Part shown: one piece after another, positions 19,471 to 30,926 of the stretch
Numbering within the stretch: the first letter of the stretch is position 1
Layout of the letters: each line of letters begins with the position of its first letter
From: Rhodobacterales bacterium HKCCA1288
GTDB lineage: Bacteria > Pseudomonadota > Alphaproteobacteria > Rhodobacterales > Rhodobacteraceae
Direction of reading: 5' to 3'
NCBI GenBank assembly: GCA_015693905.1
Contig: CP065161.1
Location: forward strand, 992,001-1,056,000
DNA: 64,000 nucleotides
The notes under the pieces: generated by a model
Told to the model about the DNA's origin: nothing
The model's input: the letters and a program-made list of their open reading frames with translations, nothing else
The model's database searches: none
Program-made: the position numbers and the translations under genes

Positions 19471-21015
19471 TCAATGGCTGGCTGCAAGCGCAGTTGCGGG
19501 GGCAAACTCCGCAACGCTTGTGTGATAATTCGACAAAAGCGCCTCTACCGAGGGGCCAATAATATCGGTGACGAGGCTCGGATAGACACCCAATAGAATG
19601 GTCATCACCACCAATGGCGCGAAAATCGCCTTTTCGCGCGCGGTCATGTCGGTGATGGATTTCAGGCTTTCCTTGATCAGGTCACCAAACACCACGCGGC
19701 GATAGAGCCATAGCGCATAGGCCGCCGACAAGATCACGCCTGTTGCCGCCAAAAGCCCAATCAGCGTGTTCACATGGAAAACACCCATCAAGGTCAGGAA
19801 TTCGCCGACAAAGCCCGATGTGCCAGGAAGGCCCACATTGGCCATGGTGAACAGCATGAACACCGCCGCATAAGCGGGCATCCGATTTACCAGACCACCA
19901 TAAGCGTCAATCTCACGCGTGTGCATGCGATCATAGATCACGCCAACACAGAGGAACAACGCCCCCGAAACAAAGCCGTGGCTGATCATTTGGAAAATGG
20001 CGCCATCTACACCTTGTTGATTGGCGGCGAAAATCCCCATCGTCACATATCCCATATGCGCAACCGATGAGTAAGCGATCAGCTTTTTCATGTCTTCTTG
20101 CACCATCGCGACCAGTGAGGTGTAGATGATCGCAATCACAGACATCCAAAGCACCAATGGCGCCATGATGTCAGAGGCAACTGGGAACATTGGCAAGCTA
20201 AAGCGCAAGAAACCGTATCCGCCCATCTTCAGCAGGATTGCCGCCAGAACCACAGAGCCTGCGGTTGGCGCCTGAACGTGCGCATCGGGCAACCATGTAT
20301 GGACAGGCCACATTGGCATTTTGACCGCAAAGGACGCGAAGAAAGCAAGCCAAAGCAACATCTGCATCCCACCTGCAATCTGCCATCCAAAGAGGCTGAT
20401 GCCTGCCGCCGAGAATTCATGTGTCAGCAATGTTGGGATATCGGTGGTGCCGGCATCGATATACATCGCCACCATCGCCACCAGCATCAGCACCGAGCCA
20501 AGGAAGGTGTAGAGGAAGAATTTGAACGCCGCATAGATGCGGTTTTTGCCGCCCCAAATCCCAATAATCAGGAACATCGGGATCAGGCCCGCTTCGAAGA
20601 ACAGGTAGAACAGCACCAAATCCAATGCCACAAAGACGCCGATCATCAGGCTTTCGAGAACCAAAAGCGCGATCATGTATTCTTTGACGCGATGCTCTAC
20701 GCCCCAACAGGCAGCGATTGTAATGGGCATCAAGAATGTGGTCAGCAGAACGAATAGCACGCTGATCCCGTCTACGCCCAATTTATAGCTGAGGCCAAAG
20801 AGCCATTCGCGTTCTTCCACCATTTGGAAGCCCGTGTCATTCGCATCGAATTGCACAAGGATCGCCAAGGAGATCAGGAAGGTTGCGGTCGTGGCTGCCA
20901 GCGCCAAACGCTTGGCTCCAAGCTGTGCCGCCTCATCCTCGCCGCGCAAAAACAGCGCAAGGATGAGGGCCGCAACCATAGGCAGGAAGGTGACGATGGA
21001 AAGTAAGTTGTCCAT
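19471..21015 (-). CDS. nuoM: NADH-quinone oxidoreductase subunit M
   Basis: Second antiporter-like subunit of the complex I membrane arm, 514 residues. Conserved features: the ECL-type Glu region near [15 protein letters not shown], the pumping-channel motif [20 protein letters not shown], and [20 protein letters not shown]. Quinone-linked proton translocation is inferred from the family. It lies 9 bases downstream of nuoL. Confidence 0.98.
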   Translation of the reverse strand: MDNLLSIVTFLPMVAALILALFLRGEDEAAQLGAKRLALAATTATFLISLAILVQFDANDTGFQMVEEREWLFGLSYKLGVDGISVLFVLLTTFLMPITIAACWGVEHRVKEYMIALLVLESLMIGVFVALDLVLFYLFFEAGLIPMFLIIGIWGGKNRIYAAFKFFLYTFLGSVLMLVAMVAMYIDAGTTDIPTLLTHEFSAAGISLFGWQIAGGMQMLLWLAFFASFAVKMPMWPVHTWLPDAHVQAPTAGSVVLAAILLKMGGYGFLRFSLPMFPVASDIMAPLVLWMSVIAIIYTSLVAMVQEDMKKLIAYSSVAHMGYVTMGIFAANQQGVDGAIFQMISHGFVSGALFLCVGVIYDRMHTREIDAYGGLVNRMPAYAAVFMLFTMANVGLPGTSGFVGEFLTLMGVFHVNTLIGLLAATGVILSAAYALWLYRRVVFGDLIKESLKSITDMTAREKAIFAPLVVMTILLGVYPSLVTDIIGPSVEALLSNYHTSVAEFAPATALAASH

Positions 21016-21024
21016 GGAAATCCC

Positions 21025-23166
21025 TTAGCCTCCGATCGAAAGGCTGATCCATGTGATCAGTGCTACCACACCGACCACCATGGCAAATGCATAATGGAAA
21101 ACGTAACCCGACTGCGCACGCCCTGCGAGGCGGGTTAGGAAGGGGATGATCCCAAGGGCAAGGCCGTTGATCCCCCCGTCAATGATTTTGGTATCGCCAA
21201 GCTTCCAAAAGACACGGCCAATCGCCTGAGCAGGGCGCACAAAGACCGCGTCATAAATCTCGTCAAAATACCACTTGTTCAGCAAGAACAGATAAAGCGG
21301 GCGGTTGACCGCTGCCCAACGGGCAGGAAGGCTTGGGACAGCGATGTAAAAGATATAAGCCACAAGAAGCCCGCCCAACATCGCGATAAACGGCGCAACT
21401 TTGACCCATTTGGGCACTTCATGCGCGTCACTGAGAACCGTGTTATCCGGGGCTTGGTGAATGGCCCCTTCACCAGGTGCGCCCGTAAAGACGTAGTGAT
21501 GTTCAGCTTCGGCTGTGCCCTCATGCGTGGCGGCATGGGTGGCATCATGACCTGCTTCGGCCATGGCCGCATCGGTGTGACCTTCGGTGCCATGGGTTGC
21601 ATCCCCTTCACCATGGGCCATCGCCTCAGCATAGGGGACGCCAAAGAATTTACCGACCTCATCTGGATGCCCAAAGAACGGCTTCAGCCAGATCATACCG
21701 GCAAACACCGCACCAAAGGCCAGAACGCCAAGCGGGATCAACATCACCACAGGGCTTTCATGTGCGTGATCATGCGTGTGCTTGTCACCCCGCGGAGTGC
21801 CAAAGAAGGTGAGGAACATCAAACGCCATGAATAGAAGCTGGTGAAGGCAGCAGCGATCACCAACATCCAGAAGGCGTAATGGCCCAAACCACCGCCAAA
21901 GGCATAGGCGCTTTCAATCACCGCGTCTTTGGACAGGAACCCTGCAAAGCCATAATAGGTCAGCGGGATACCAACGCCCGTGATAGCCAATGTGCCAATC
22001 AGCATGGCCGCGAATGTATAGGGGATCTTCTTCCGCAATCCGCCGTAATTGCGCATATCCTGCTCATGATGCATCGCGTGGATGACCGAGCCCGCGCCAA
22101 GGAACAGCATGGCCTTGAAGAATGCGTGGGTAAAGAGGTGGAACATCGCCACCGAATAAACCCCAACCCCTGCCGCAACGAACATATATCCCAATTGCGA
22201 ACAGGTGGAATAGGCGATGACGCGCTTGATATCGTTCTGCACCAACCCAACCGTGGCCGCAAAGAACGCGGTCAGCGCGCCAAGGATGATGATGAAGTTT
22301 GTAGCATAGGGGGCGTATTCCATAATCGGCGACATACGGCAGACCAAGAAGACCCCCGCCGTCACCATGGTTGCAGCGTGGATCAGCGCGGATACAGGGG
22401 TCGGGCCTTCCATCGCGTCAGGCAACCATGTGTGCAGCAAGAGCTGCGCCGATTTCCCCATCGCGCCGATGAACAACAGCATTGCGATTGTATTGGCGGC
22501 ATTTACCTCAAAACCGAGGAAGGCAAAGCTTTGCTCTGCCAATTCCGCACCCATCGGCAAAATCACATCGAATTGGATCGAGTCCGCCATCCAATACAGA
22601 CCGAAGATCCCCAACAGGAAGCCGAAATCGCCAACGCGGTTGACGATAAAGGCCTTCATCGCCGCCGCACCTGCGCTTGGCTTGCGGAAGTAGAAGCCAA
22701 TCAAAAGATAGGAGGCGACCCCGACCCCTTCCCACCCGAAAAAGAGTTGCAACAGGTTATCCGCGGTCACCAGCATCAGCATGGCAAAAGTGAAGAACGA
22801 CAGATAGGCAAAGAACCGCGGGCGATAACTTTCGCCTTCGCGGAAATTGTCGTCATGCGCCATGTAGCCAAAGGAATAAAGATGCACCAGCGCCGAGACA
22901 GAGGTGATCACAATCAACATAATCGCCGTCAAGCGATCAATGCGAATGGCCCAATCCGTGAACAGGCTGCCTGATTCCACCCAACGCAGGATTGAGATGG
23001 AATAGGTTTCGCCATCAAACCCGATGAACACGGCCCAAGACAGGATCATCGACAAGAACAAAAGCGCGGTTGCAATGATGCAGGCGAGTTGTTCACCAAA
23101 CCACCGCCAGCCAAAGCCAGCCAAAAGCGCGCCGATGAGCGGTGCAAAAAGCAGGATCGTTTCCAT
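21025..23166 (-). CDS. nuoL: NADH-quinone oxidoreductase subunit L
   Basis: The distal antiporter-like subunit with the long lateral helix, 713 residues, about 100 longer than E. coli NuoL. Motifs: [37 protein letters not shown] and [20 protein letters not shown]. The extra length is a cytoplasmic-or-periplasmic loop with His-rich clusters at about residues 460-470 and 515-565, followed by the lateral helix and the C-terminal anchor. 4 bases separate it from nuoK. Confidence 0.98.
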   Translation of the reverse strand: METILLFAPLIGALLAGFGWRWFGEQLACIIATALLFLSMILSWAVFIGFDGETYSISILRWVESGSLFTDWAIRIDRLTAIMLIVITSVSALVHLYSFGYMAHDDNFREGESYRPRFFAYLSFFTFAMLMLVTADNLLQLFFGWEGVGVASYLLIGFYFRKPSAGAAAMKAFIVNRVGDFGFLLGIFGLYWMADSIQFDVILPMGAELAEQSFAFLGFEVNAANTIAMLLFIGAMGKSAQLLLHTWLPDAMEGPTPVSALIHAATMVTAGVFLVCRMSPIMEYAPYATNFIIILGALTAFFAATVGLVQNDIKRVIAYSTCSQLGYMFVAAGVGVYSVAMFHLFTHAFFKAMLFLGAGSVIHAMHHEQDMRNYGGLRKKIPYTFAAMLIGTLAITGVGIPLTYYGFAGFLSKDAVIESAYAFGGGLGHYAFWMLVIAAAFTSFYSWRLMFLTFFGTPRGDKHTHDHAHESPVVMLIPLGVLAFGAVFAGMIWLKPFFGHPDEVGKFFGVPYAEAMAHGEGDATHGTEGHTDAAMAEAGHDATHAATHEGTAEAEHHYVFTGAPGEGAIHQAPDNTVLSDAHEVPKWVKVAPFIAMLGGLLVAYIFYIAVPSLPARWAAVNRPLYLFLLNKWYFDEIYDAVFVRPAQAIGRVFWKLGDTKIIDGGINGLALGIIPFLTRLAGRAQSGYVFHYAFAMVVGVVALITWISLSIGG

Positions 23167-23170
23167 CGGC

Positions 23171-23479
23171 TCAGCCCTTCATATTCGAAACATCTTCAAC
23201 CGCGATGGTGCCACGGTTGCGGAAGAAACAGACAAGGATCGCAAGACCAATCGCGGCCTCTGCCGCGGCGACTGTCAGGACGAACATGGTAAAGACCTGA
23301 CCCGTCAAATCCCCCAAATAGGAGGAAAAGGCGACAAGGTTGATATTCACCGATAGCAAAATCAATTCGACTGACATCAGGATTACGATGACATTCTTCC
23401 GATTGAGGAAGATGCCAAAAATCCCGATCACAAAGAGCGCAGCCGCCACCGTCAGGTAGTGTTCCAGTCCGATCGTCAT
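23171..23479 (-). CDS. nuoK: NADH-quinone oxidoreductase subunit K
   Basis: A 102-residue membrane subunit with three helices and two conserved membrane glutamates: one in [14 protein letters not shown] and one in [14 protein letters not shown]. It couples quinone-site events to the antiporter-like subunits. A GC-rich hairpin sits in the gap to nuoJ. Confidence 0.98.
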   Translation of the reverse strand: MTIGLEHYLTVAAALFVIGIFGIFLNRKNVIVILMSVELILLSVNINLVAFSSYLGDLTGQVFTMFVLTVAAAEAAIGLAILVCFFRNRGTIAVEDVSNMKG

Positions 23480-23523
23480 CTCGTCCCTCCGAGGGGGTTT
23501 CCCTCATGGTCATTCAATATTCT

Positions 23524-23542
23524 GCGGGGCCAAAAGCCCCGC
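23524..23542. other. GC-rich hairpin between nuoJ and nuoK
   Basis: Seven-base stem GCGGGGC / GCCCCGC with a 5-base loop in the 68-base nuoJ-nuoK gap. No T tract follows on the minus strand, so it is more likely an mRNA-processing or stability element than a terminator. Confidence 0.5.
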
Positions 23543-23547
23543 TTATG

Positions 23548-24162
23548 TCACAGCCCTTGACCAGGCTTTACGTCTTTTAGTTCCATCGCTTTCGCAGGAT
23601 CACGATACATTTGTGCCAAGACATTCTGGCGTTTGACGTCTACGCGGTGGCGCAGCGTCAGAACAATCGCGCCCACCATCGCAACCAACAAAACCAAACC
23701 TGCCAATTGGAACACCAACAGGTAATGATCATAAAGGATCATCCCCAAAGCTTTGGTGTTGTGCATCTGATCAATTGCGGGGGTTGGGTTGCCAAGGCGA
23801 GTATCAATCCCGTCTGAAAAGGCCCATGTGCCATAGGCAAGGCCCAGTTGGATCAACAAAACCACACCAATCAAAAGCGCGAGTGGCATATATTGCGCCA
23901 TTCCCGCCTTAAGTTCGGCGAAATCGACATCCAACATCATCACCACAAAGAGGAACAACACCGCCACCGCGCCCACATAAACAATGATCAGCAACATCGC
24001 GACAAATTCAGCGCCCAAAAGGACGAACAAACCCGCCGCAGACAGGAAGCTGAGGATCAGCCACAGAACCGAATGCACGGGGTTGCGGGCCAGCACCACC
24101 AAAAGTGCTGCGGCAACCAGAACGGTTGAAAACGCATAGAAGGTGATATCGGCCACGCCCAT
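23548..24162 (-). CDS. nuoJ: NADH-quinone oxidoreductase subunit J
   Basis: A 204-residue complex I membrane subunit with five helices. The hallmark [22 protein letters not shown] and [19 protein letters not shown] (with the pi-bulge helix Tyr) are present. The C-terminal 35 residues form a hydrophilic tail ([20 protein letters not shown]). Preceded by a carboxymuconolactone decarboxylase-like gene. Confidence 0.98.
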   Translation of the reverse strand: MGVADITFYAFSTVLVAAALLVVLARNPVHSVLWLILSFLSAAGLFVLLGAEFVAMLLIIVYVGAVAVLFLFVVMMLDVDFAELKAGMAQYMPLALLIGVVLLIQLGLAYGTWAFSDGIDTRLGNPTPAIDQMHNTKALGMILYDHYLLVFQLAGLVLLVAMVGAIVLTLRHRVDVKRQNVLAQMYRDPAKAMELKDVKPGQGL

Positions 24163-24165
24163 ATT

Positions 24166-24582
24166 TCAGTCCTCGCCTTCGTCAATGGCCGCTTTGGCCA
24201 GTTCCATCGCTTTGTTCATCGCAGGCACACCGCCAAACATCGCGGCCATGCCAATGGTCTCAGCAATCTCTTGCGGGCTTGCCCCTGCCTCGACCGCGTG
24301 GCGCACCGTCATACGGATTTGCGCCTCGGCCAATGCGCCCTGAACGGTCAGACCATGCAGGGTCAAAAGCAGCCGCGTTTTCGCGTCCAAACCCCCAGGA
24401 TTGAATTGCTTTCCAAAGAAAGCCTCCATCATTTCGGCGGGCATGGTGGGCCACAGTTTATCAAGATTTGACGCAGTAATATTCGCCATGGCGGGGTTAA
24501 CCGCCTTGAGGAAGTCCTGTGTCATCTCTTGCGTTTGGCGCATAAATGCCTCGAAAGGGTTCTGGGGGGACTCGTTACTCAT
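24166..24582 (-). CDS. carboxymuconolactone decarboxylase-family protein in the nuo cluster
   Basis: A 138-residue soluble protein with an alkylhydroperoxidase D-like fold of the carboxymuconolactone decarboxylase family (ALAEAQIRMTVRHAVEAGASPQEIAE and MFGGVPAMNKAMELA). The Cys-x-x-Cys pair of AhpD is absent, so it is unlikely to be a thiol peroxidase. It lies between nuoI and nuoJ, 3 bases from nuoJ, so it is expressed with complex I. Whether it is an assembly factor or passenger is unknown. ATG at 24582 gives MSNESPQNPF; 24591 is an alternative. Confidence 0.85.
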   Translation of the reverse strand: MSNESPQNPFEAFMRQTQEMTQDFLKAVNPAMANITASNLDKLWPTMPAEMMEAFFGKQFNPGGLDAKTRLLLTLHGLTVQGALAEAQIRMTVRHAVEAGASPQEIAETIGMAAMFGGVPAMNKAMELAKAAIDEGED

Positions 24583-24605
24583 TTTACACACTCACAGGTT
24601 CGGAC

Positions 24606-25100
24606 TTACCGATACGGCGCGTCCAACTCTAGGTTGCGGGCAATTTCCGCTTCCCATCTCTCACCATTGGCCAGAAGTTTGGCCTTGTCGTAATACAGTT
24701 CTTCACGGGTTTCCGTGGCGAATTCGAAATTCGGCCCTTCAACAATCGCATCCACAGGGCAAGCCTCTTGGCAGAAACCGCAATAGATGCATTTTGTCAT
24801 ATCGATATCGTAGCGCGTGGTGCGGCGGCTGCCGTCCTCGCGGGGTTCAGCGTCAATCGTAATCGCCTGTGCGGGGCAAATCGCCTCGCATAATTTACAC
24901 GCGATGCAGCGTTCTTCGCCATTAGGATAGCGGCGCAGCGCATGTTCACCGCGAAAACGCGGCGACAACGGCCCCTTTTCATGCGGATAATTGACGGTCG
25001 CTTTGGGGGCAAAGAAATACTTAAAGCCCAGCTTGAAGCCCTTAAAAAAGTCGACCAGCAAGAAATATTTTGCAGCGCGGGTATAATCGATCTGTGTCAT
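24606..25100 (-). CDS. nuoI: NADH-quinone oxidoreductase subunit I
   Basis: The peripheral-arm ferredoxin-like subunit carrying clusters N6a and N6b. Two CxxCxxCxxxCP motifs are intact: [12 protein letters not shown] and [12 protein letters not shown]. 164 residues; the family-typical N-terminal amphipathic stretch precedes the clusters. Between nuoH and the CMD-like gene. Confidence 0.98.
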   Translation of the reverse strand: MTQIDYTRAAKYFLLVDFFKGFKLGFKYFFAPKATVNYPHEKGPLSPRFRGEHALRRYPNGEERCIACKLCEAICPAQAITIDAEPREDGSRRTTRYDIDMTKCIYCGFCQEACPVDAIVEGPNFEFATETREELYYDKAKLLANGERWEAEIARNLELDAPYR

Positions 25101-25103
25101 CGT

Positions 25104-26141
25104 TCAGCCCCCAATTGCCCAACGGGCATATGCCCCACCAAAGAGTTCAAACTTTGCGAGGAAGGCGACCAAAACGACCCAAGCCAAAGACATAGGCAAG
25201 AACACTTTCCAACCGATGCGCATCAATTGGTCATAGCGGTAGCGCGGCACAACCGCCTTTACCATCGCGAAGAAGAAGAAGAATACGGCCATCTTGGCGA
25301 CCATCCACAGCGCGCCATCTGCGACCCCTGGAATGGGCGACAGCCAACCGCCGAAGAACAACAGCGTCATCAGCGCGCACATCAAGAAAATTGCGATATA
25401 TTCGCCGGCCATGAACAGCAAGAATGGTGTCGAAGAATATTCAACCTGATAGCCCGCGACCAGTTCCGATTCCGCTTCGGGCAGATCGAAGGGCGGGCGG
25501 TTGGTTTCGGCAAGCGCCGAGATGAAGAACAAAAACACCATCGGCAAATGCGGCAACCAATACCACGAGAACAGGCCGAAATCCCCGTCCTGCGCGCGCA
25601 CGATATCGCCAAAGTTCAGCGATCCAGTCGAAATGATCACCCCAACGATGATCAGACCAATCGACACCTCATAAGAGATCATTTGCGCTGCCGAACGCAA
25701 AGAGCCAAGGAACGGATATTTCGAGTTGGACGCCCATCCCCCCATGATCACGCCATAAACCTCAAGCGAGGAAATCGCGAAAACATACAGGATTGCCACG
25801 TTCAAATCGGCCAAAACCCATGTATCGTTGAACGGGATCACCGCCCAAGCAATCATGGCCAAGACAAAACTGGTCATTGGCGCCAGAAGGAATACGGGGC
25901 GATCCGCACCTGCGGGGATCACGACCTCCTTCACGACATATTTCAGCGCATCGGCCACGGTCTGCAACAGGCCGAACACACCCACCACATTGGGGCCGCG
26001 GCGCATCTGAACAGCCGCCCAGATTTTGCGGTCGCCATAAACAAGGAAAAGTAGCGAAACCATCACAAAGCCGATCACAAGCAAACATTGTGCTGCGATG
26101 ATCAGCATCATTCCGGGCGTGGTTGATAAGAAACCGTCCAT
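25104..26141 (-). CDS. nuoH: NADH-quinone oxidoreductase subunit H
   Basis: The membrane subunit that forms the quinone chamber and E-channel, about 345 residues and eight helices. Conserved loop segments [39 protein letters not shown] and [14 protein letters not shown] are present. The ATG at 26141 gives the family N terminus; the longer frame overlaps the neighbouring lipoprotein gene. Confidence 0.98.
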   Translation of the reverse strand: MDGFLSTTPGMMLIIAAQCLLVIGFVMVSLLFLVYGDRKIWAAVQMRRGPNVVGVFGLLQTVADALKYVVKEVVIPAGADRPVFLLAPMTSFVLAMIAWAVIPFNDTWVLADLNVAILYVFAISSLEVYGVIMGGWASNSKYPFLGSLRSAAQMISYEVSIGLIIVGVIISTGSLNFGDIVRAQDGDFGLFSWYWLPHLPMVFLFFISALAETNRPPFDLPEAESELVAGYQVEYSSTPFLLFMAGEYIAIFLMCALMTLLFFGGWLSPIPGVADGALWMVAKMAVFFFFFAMVKAVVPRYRYDQLMRIGWKVFLPMSLAWVVLVAFLAKFELFGGAYARWAIGG

Positions 26142-26148
26142 GTCGTCC

Positions 26149-26580
26149 TCAAACCGTCGGTATGCCGTTATCCTGACAGGCCGCAACGATGACTTCTGCA
26201 TCTATCGTCTGCGACCCGAGCGGGAGCGATGGCGAGATGGTGTAAACCGCATCTCCGCGCCAAATGCCACCCTCTTCGTATACATTTGTGCGCACATGTC
26301 GCGCAAAACCATATCCGCGGATCAGCGCATATTGCGCTGCCGCACATTTGGCATAGTCCTCGACATTACTTGTCGTGGCCGCGCCTGACATTTGCACGAT
26401 GAAATTCACCAAGTCGTCGTCCAGTAGTCTTGTCTCTACACCGTCATAAAAAGCGGGTGGCCCTTGATCGTAACGCGGAATGGTCTGGCATCCCGCAAGG
26501 CCTAAGCCCGCCCATATCAGCCCCGCGATCATCATAGAACCCCGTTTCGAGATAATATGATGTAAATCGCGGAACATCAT
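26149..26580 (-). CDS. small lipoprotein-like gene between nuoG and nuoH
   Basis: A small protein of about 143 residues that I do not recognise by family. A hydrophobic segment ([16 protein letters not shown]) ends in the lipobox LAGC, so it is a predicted lipoprotein; the mature part is about 115 residues with two further Cys and no known domain. ATG at 26580 is preceded by a GAAGAA-type site; 26577 or an ATG just before the lipobox are alternatives. It fits a 7-base gap to nuoH. Paracoccus nuo clusters also hold unidentified reading frames, so this may be a homologue. Confidence 0.7.
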   Translation of the reverse strand: MMFRDLHHIISKRGSMMIAGLIWAGLGLAGCQTIPRYDQGPPAFYDGVETRLLDDDLVNFIVQMSGAATTSNVEDYAKCAAAQYALIRGYGFARHVRTNVYEEGGIWRGDAVYTISPSLPLGSQTIDAEVIVAACQDNGIPTV

Positions 26581-26584
26581 TTCT

Positions 26585-28606
26585 TCATTCAGCCGCCAGT
26601 GCGGCCGCATTACGCGCCTTTGCATTCGCCGATAGCTCGGCCATCAATTGGCTGGCACGGGCAATCGGGTTGGTTAGGTAATGATCTGCAATGGCCGATT
26701 TGAAATCTGCCTTGCCCAAGGCCTTTTGCGTCAGAGCCGCGCCTGAATTTGCGGGCAACTCGTCCACCATAGCCAAATGCGGCACGGCTTTCACCAAGGC
26801 CTGACGCAATTGGGTTTGGGTGTCGTAAGGCAATGTCGCGCCCAATTCAGCGGAAAGCGCGCGCAAAATCGCCCAATTTTCCTTGGCCTCATTGGGCGGG
26901 AAATTCGCGCGCAGCGCCAATTGCGGACGCCCCTCGGTGTTTACGAAGAGGCCATTTTCTTCGGTATAAGCCGCAGCAGGCAGAATGACATCCGCACGAT
27001 GCGCGCCACGATCCCCATGGCTGCCTTGATAGATAACAAAGGCACCATCGGCGATCTCAACCTCATCTGCGCCGAGGTTATAGATGACATCCGCATCTTT
27101 TACCGCGGCGGTCAGCCCCCCCTTGGTAACAGCGCCCACATCCATCGCGCCCACGCGGGCCGCGGCCGTGTGCAAGACCAAGAGGCCCGATTTGGTTTTC
27201 TCAGCCAAGGCTTGCGCTGCGGCCAAAACCGCCTCGCCATCGGCCTCGCGCAGGGCGCCTTGGCCGATGATGACCAGTGATGCCTGCTTTGCGACCGCCC
27301 CTGCCGCACGGGACAAGGTTTTCTCCAAGGCCGCACGATCTGTGCCAAGATGTGCATAGTCATAGGTCAGATCAGCCGCTTCGCCGATCACCTCGACATT
27401 TGCGCCGCGCGCCCATGCTTTGCGAATCCGCGCATTGAGCACGGGGGCCTCGAGGCGGGGGTTGGTGCCAATGAGGATGATATGATCTGCGTGATCAATA
27501 TCTTCAATCGCCGCTGTGCCCACATAGGCCGCGCGATTGGCTTCGGGCAATTTCGCGCCATCGGTGCGGCATTCTACAACGCCACCTTGACCCTCGATCA
27601 TCTGTTTCATTGCGAAAATCGCCTCAACGGGGGCCAAATCACCCACGAGACCCGCAATTTTCTTAGCGCCTTTCAGCGCCTCGGCGGCTTTGGCCAAAGC
27701 CTCGCCCCACGTTGCTTTGCGCAATTTACCTTTTTCGCGGATATAGGGCACATCAAGCCGCTGGCGGCGCAGGCCATCCCACACAAAGCGGGTTTTATCC
27801 GAAATCCATTCCTCGTTCACGCCATCATGGTTGCGCGGCAGGATACGCATCACTTCGCGCCCTTTTGTATCCACGCGGATGTTGCTGCCAAGCGCGTCCA
27901 TGACATCGATTGTCTCGGTCTTGCTCAACTCCCAAGGCCGCGCGGTAAAGGCATAAGGCTTGGAGGTCAGCGCGCCCACGGGGCACAGGTCGATAATGTT
28001 GCCCTGCAAGTTCGAATTCAGCGTTTCCCCAAGATAAGAGGTGATCTCTGCATCCTCGCCACGGCCTGTCTGGCCCATTTGGGTGATCCCTGCCACCTCA
28101 GTGGTGAAGCGCACGCAGCGCGTGCAGGAAATGCAGCGCGTCATATGGGTTTCGACCAAGGGGCCCAAATCCAAATCTTCTGAGGCACGTTTGGGTTCGC
28201 GATACCGGCTGAAATCCACGCCATAAGCCATGGCCTGATCTTGCAGATCACATTCACCGCCTTGGTCACAGATCGGGCAATCCAGCGGGTGGTTGATCAG
28301 AAGAAACTCCATCACCCCTTCGCGGGCCTTTTTGACCATAGGCGAATTGGTTTTCACCACAGGCGGCTGACCTTCGGGGCCAGGGCGCAAATCGCGCACC
28401 TGCATCGCGCAAGAGGCCGCAGGTTTGGGGGGGCCGCCTACAACCTCAACCAAACACATCCGGCAGTTGCCCGCGATGGAGAGGCGCTCGTGATAGCAGA
28501 AGCGCGGGATTTCGATTCCTGCCACTTCACAAGCTTGGATCAGGGTCATCGCCCCTTCCACCTCGATCTCATTCCCATCAATTACGATTTTTCTCAGGTC
28601 GCTCAT
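26585..28606 (-). CDS. nuoG: NADH-quinone oxidoreductase subunit G
   Basis: The large peripheral subunit, 673 residues. The [2Fe-2S] ferredoxin domain at the N terminus ([17 protein letters not shown]) is followed by the 4Fe-4S ligand region ([17 protein letters not shown]) and the [10 protein letters not shown] cluster, then the molybdopterin oxidoreductase-like domain, which here keeps no cofactor role. Shorter than the E. coli protein (about 900) and similar to the alphaproteobacterial or mitochondrial 75 kDa form. Confidence 0.98.
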   Translation of the reverse strand: MSDLRKIVIDGNEIEVEGAMTLIQACEVAGIEIPRFCYHERLSIAGNCRMCLVEVVGGPPKPAASCAMQVRDLRPGPEGQPPVVKTNSPMVKKAREGVMEFLLINHPLDCPICDQGGECDLQDQAMAYGVDFSRYREPKRASEDLDLGPLVETHMTRCISCTRCVRFTTEVAGITQMGQTGRGEDAEITSYLGETLNSNLQGNIIDLCPVGALTSKPYAFTARPWELSKTETIDVMDALGSNIRVDTKGREVMRILPRNHDGVNEEWISDKTRFVWDGLRRQRLDVPYIREKGKLRKATWGEALAKAAEALKGAKKIAGLVGDLAPVEAIFAMKQMIEGQGGVVECRTDGAKLPEANRAAYVGTAAIEDIDHADHIILIGTNPRLEAPVLNARIRKAWARGANVEVIGEAADLTYDYAHLGTDRAALEKTLSRAAGAVAKQASLVIIGQGALREADGEAVLAAAQALAEKTKSGLLVLHTAAARVGAMDVGAVTKGGLTAAVKDADVIYNLGADEVEIADGAFVIYQGSHGDRGAHRADVILPAAAYTEENGLFVNTEGRPQLALRANFPPNEAKENWAILRALSAELGATLPYDTQTQLRQALVKAVPHLAMVDELPANSGAALTQKALGKADFKSAIADHYLTNPIARASQLMAELSANAKARNAAALAAE

Positions 28607-28676
28607 GCGCGCGGTCCTTCGTTGGCCTCAGGGCGGGTCTGGAATTTATGCCCTGCAAATTCGCTTTTGGTGCCTT

Positions 28677-29132
28677 CTAACCCTCAATAAGCAATCTGCC
28701 AACGGCTGACTGCGAAGAAATTTCGTCGCGGCCCAATCTGCACATAGATTGGGCATCTTCGACAGTTGCTTCGCGCTCTGCCAGATAGGCCGCTGCTAGG
28801 GCACGGTATCGTGCTTTGTCAGCATCGCTATCGAGATAGTCTTCTAGCTCAGCACGCGAATAGCCCAAGGATATGCCGCGATCAACCAAGCTTTGTGCAA
28901 AAGCCCAAGCGCGCAGAATCCGCGCATTGATACTGTCACAATGATTGCGCACCAATCGCCCGATTGAGATGACCAAAAGACCCTCATGAATTTGGGGATC
29001 GTTGCGCAAGGCATCAAAGCGATCCTCAGCCCTTGCAGGCATCGCCGCAGCCCCCAAAAGCAGCGTAACGGCCAAGGCACGCATCATTGCGCGCGGGCCA
29101 TTTCGTGGGGATTTGTGCATCTGCGTCACCAT
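28677..29132 (-). CDS. DUF5333-type exported protein in the nuo cluster
   Basis: A predicted periplasmic protein of about 151 residues that resembles DUF5333, a family seen next to nuoF/nuoG in Rhodobacteraceae. A signal peptide (MMRALAVTLLLGAAAMPARA, cleavage near AED) is clear; the mature part is helical, with two Cys (CDSIN and MCRLG). Several starts are possible: 29150, 29132, 29120 and 29087; 29132 is a compromise. An intrinsic terminator in the 85-base gap upstream separates it from nuoF. Function unknown. Confidence 0.75.
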   Translation of the reverse strand: MVTQMHKSPRNGPRAMMRALAVTLLLGAAAMPARAEDRFDALRNDPQIHEGLLVISIGRLVRNHCDSINARILRAWAFAQSLVDRGISLGYSRAELEDYLDSDADKARYRALAAAYLAEREATVEDAQSMCRLGRDEISSQSAVGRLLIEG

Positions 29133-29206
29133 ATTCAAATCAGGCCACATCGGGTGCCAGAGCGCAATTCACAAGCCCGTGCAGGGCTTAGGCCAAAGAT
29201 AGATAC

Positions 29207-29232
29207 AAAAACGGGGCCCCAAGGGCCCCGTT
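29207..29232 (-). terminator. intrinsic terminator after nuoF
   Basis: On the minus strand a perfect 10-base stem (AACGGGGCCC / GGGCCCCGTT) with a 3-base loop is followed by a run of five T. It would end the nuoF transcript before the DUF5333 gene, splitting the nuo cluster into units or attenuating it. Confidence 0.85.
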
Positions 29233-29237
29233 CTCTA

Positions 29238-30524
29238 TCATTCTGCTGCAATCGCGGCACCGCGTTTTGATTTGATGCGATCTTCAATTTCATCACGGAA
29301 ATTGCGGATCAAACCTTGGATCGGCCATGCAGCCGCATCGCCAAGCGCACAAATTGTATGACCTTCAACCTGCTTGGTCACATCAAGCAGCATATCGATT
29401 TCTTCAACCGATGCCTCGCCTTTGACCAAACGATCCATCACGCGCATCATCCAGCCCGTGCCTTCGCGGCAAGGCGTGCATTGGCCACAAGATTCGTGTT
29501 TGTAGAATTTCGACAAACGCCAAATCGCTTTGATGATGTCTGTGGATTTATCCATCACGATCACCGCTGCTGTGCCAAGGCCAGAGCGCTGTTCGCGCAG
29601 ATAATCAAAATCCATGATGGCCTCGCGCATATCCTCACCACGGATACAGGGCACAGATGATCCACCTGGAATGACCGCCTTAAGGTTATCCCAACCACCG
29701 CGAATGCCGCCGCAATGACGCTCGATCAATTCCTCAAAGGTGATCGACATCGCCTCTTCCACGACGCAAGGGGTGTTCACATGGCCAGAAATCGCAAAAA
29801 GTTTTGTCCCCGCATTATTGGGGCGCCCAAAGCCCGCAAACCATTCAGCCCCACGGCGCAGGATGGTCGGCACAACTGCGATTGATTCGACATTGTTCAC
29901 CGTGGTCGGGCATCCATAAAGACCCGCCCCCGCAGGGAAGGGTGGCTTCATGCGTGGCATGCCTTTTTTGCCCTCAAGGCTTTCAAGAAGTGCGGTTTCC
30001 TCGCCGCAAATATAGGCCCCTGCCCCGTGATGCAGGTATAGATCAAAATCCCAACCCGATTTCGCGGCATTTTTGCCCAGAAGGCCCGCATCATAACATT
30101 CATCAATCGCGGCCTGCAGGGCCTCGCGTTCGCGGATATATTCACCGCGGATATAGATGTAGCAGGCATGGGCCCCCATCGCGAAAGAGGCGATCAAACA
30201 CCCCTCAATCAGCGTATGCGGATCATGGCGCATGATCTCGCGGTCTTTACAGGTGCCAGGCTCAGATTCGTCTGCATTCACCACCAAGTAGGAGGGGCGA
30301 CCATCGCTTTCCTTCGGCATGAAGGACCATTTCAGACCTGTGGGGAACCCTGCCCCGCCACGGCCCCGCAATCCCGATGCTTTCATGATCTCAATGATTT
30401 TGTCACGGCCCAGCGCAATCAGGTCTTTGGTGCCATCCCAATGGCCCCGCGCCTTTGCGCCTTTCAGGCTGCGCTCATGCATCCCATAGATGTTGGTAAA
30501 GATGCGGTCTTTATCCTGAAGCAT
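29238..30524 (-). CDS. nuoF: NADH-quinone oxidoreductase subunit F
   Basis: The 51 kDa-type subunit that holds FMN, the NADH site and cluster N3; 428 residues. The NADH/FMN motif [13 protein letters not shown] (with the preceding GLR) is followed by the FMN loop [13 protein letters not shown] and the 4Fe-4S ligand region [12 protein letters not shown]. It starts 3 bases after the DUF5337-type gene and carries the intrinsic terminator right after its stop. Confidence 0.98.
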   Translation of the reverse strand: MLQDKDRIFTNIYGMHERSLKGAKARGHWDGTKDLIALGRDKIIEIMKASGLRGRGGAGFPTGLKWSFMPKESDGRPSYLVVNADESEPGTCKDREIMRHDPHTLIEGCLIASFAMGAHACYIYIRGEYIREREALQAAIDECYDAGLLGKNAAKSGWDFDLYLHHGAGAYICGEETALLESLEGKKGMPRMKPPFPAGAGLYGCPTTVNNVESIAVVPTILRRGAEWFAGFGRPNNAGTKLFAISGHVNTPCVVEEAMSITFEELIERHCGGIRGGWDNLKAVIPGGSSVPCIRGEDMREAIMDFDYLREQRSGLGTAAVIVMDKSTDIIKAIWRLSKFYKHESCGQCTPCREGTGWMMRVMDRLVKGEASVEEIDMLLDVTKQVEGHTICALGDAAAWPIQGLIRNFRDEIEDRIKSKRGAAIAAE

Positions 30525-30527
30525 GTC

Positions 30528-30800
30528 CTAGTCCTTGTCGTTCTGGCGATGTCCGTGCCCCGCACGGAGTTTTTTACGGCCTTGCCATACCTGATACGTT
30601 ACCACAAGCGCCCAGAAAAGGGCCGCAATTGCCGCAAGGTCAAACAAAAAAGCCAGTCTCGCAGGCCACCCAAGATGGGCACCAATGGCCTGCATCAACA
30701 TCCACAACAGCATTGCCCCCGCAATAACCAAGGCAGCCACCCGCCCCTTGCGGTCGAGCGCGGCATCTTCAGCGTTTTGCATGGGCAGTTTGCGGGTCAT
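30528..30800 (-). CDS. DUF5337-type small membrane protein in the nuo cluster
   Basis: A 90-residue protein with two hydrophobic segments (VAALVIAGAMLLWMLMQAI and FLFDLAAIAALFWALVVTY) and a short basic tail. The size, topology and position fit DUF5337, found beside nuoF in Rhodobacteraceae; a subunit or assembly role is only inferred. It overlaps nothing and ends 3 bases before nuoF, so co-transcription is likely. A terminator-like hairpin lies upstream. Confidence 0.75.
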   Translation of the reverse strand: MTRKLPMQNAEDAALDRKGRVAALVIAGAMLLWMLMQAIGAHLGWPARLAFLFDLAAIAALFWALVVTYQVWQGRKKLRAGHGHRQNDKD

Positions 30801-30867
30801 TCATTTGGTCTGCAACATGGCATGTCATTTGCTCGGGGTTGTAACGGGGGTGGCTGCAAGCTGCAAG

Positions 30868-30901
30868 AAAAAGCGGCCCCGCATCTGGGATGCAGGGCCG
30901 C
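30868..30901 (-). terminator. intrinsic terminator downstream of the HhH gene
   Basis: GCGGCCC and GCATC pair with GATGC and GGGCCGC around a 3-base loop, and on the minus strand the stem is followed by five T. A CTTTT tract on the other side makes it bidirectional at least in form. It lies between the HhH gene and the DUF5337-type gene, again inside the nuo cluster. Confidence 0.82.
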
Positions 30902-30926
30902 CTTTTGCAGGAATTCGCATTAGGAC

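Noticed and set aside
21880-22974. Long plus-strand frame opposite nuoL (364 codons)
   Set aside because: Lies antisense in a real, conserved membrane gene; composition is His/Arg/Gln-rich as expected for the complement of a hydrophobic gene, and no family is recognised.
24942-26054. Long plus-strand frame opposite nuoH (370 codons)
   Set aside because: Antisense shadow of nuoH with no domain or ribosome site; coding signal belongs to nuoH.
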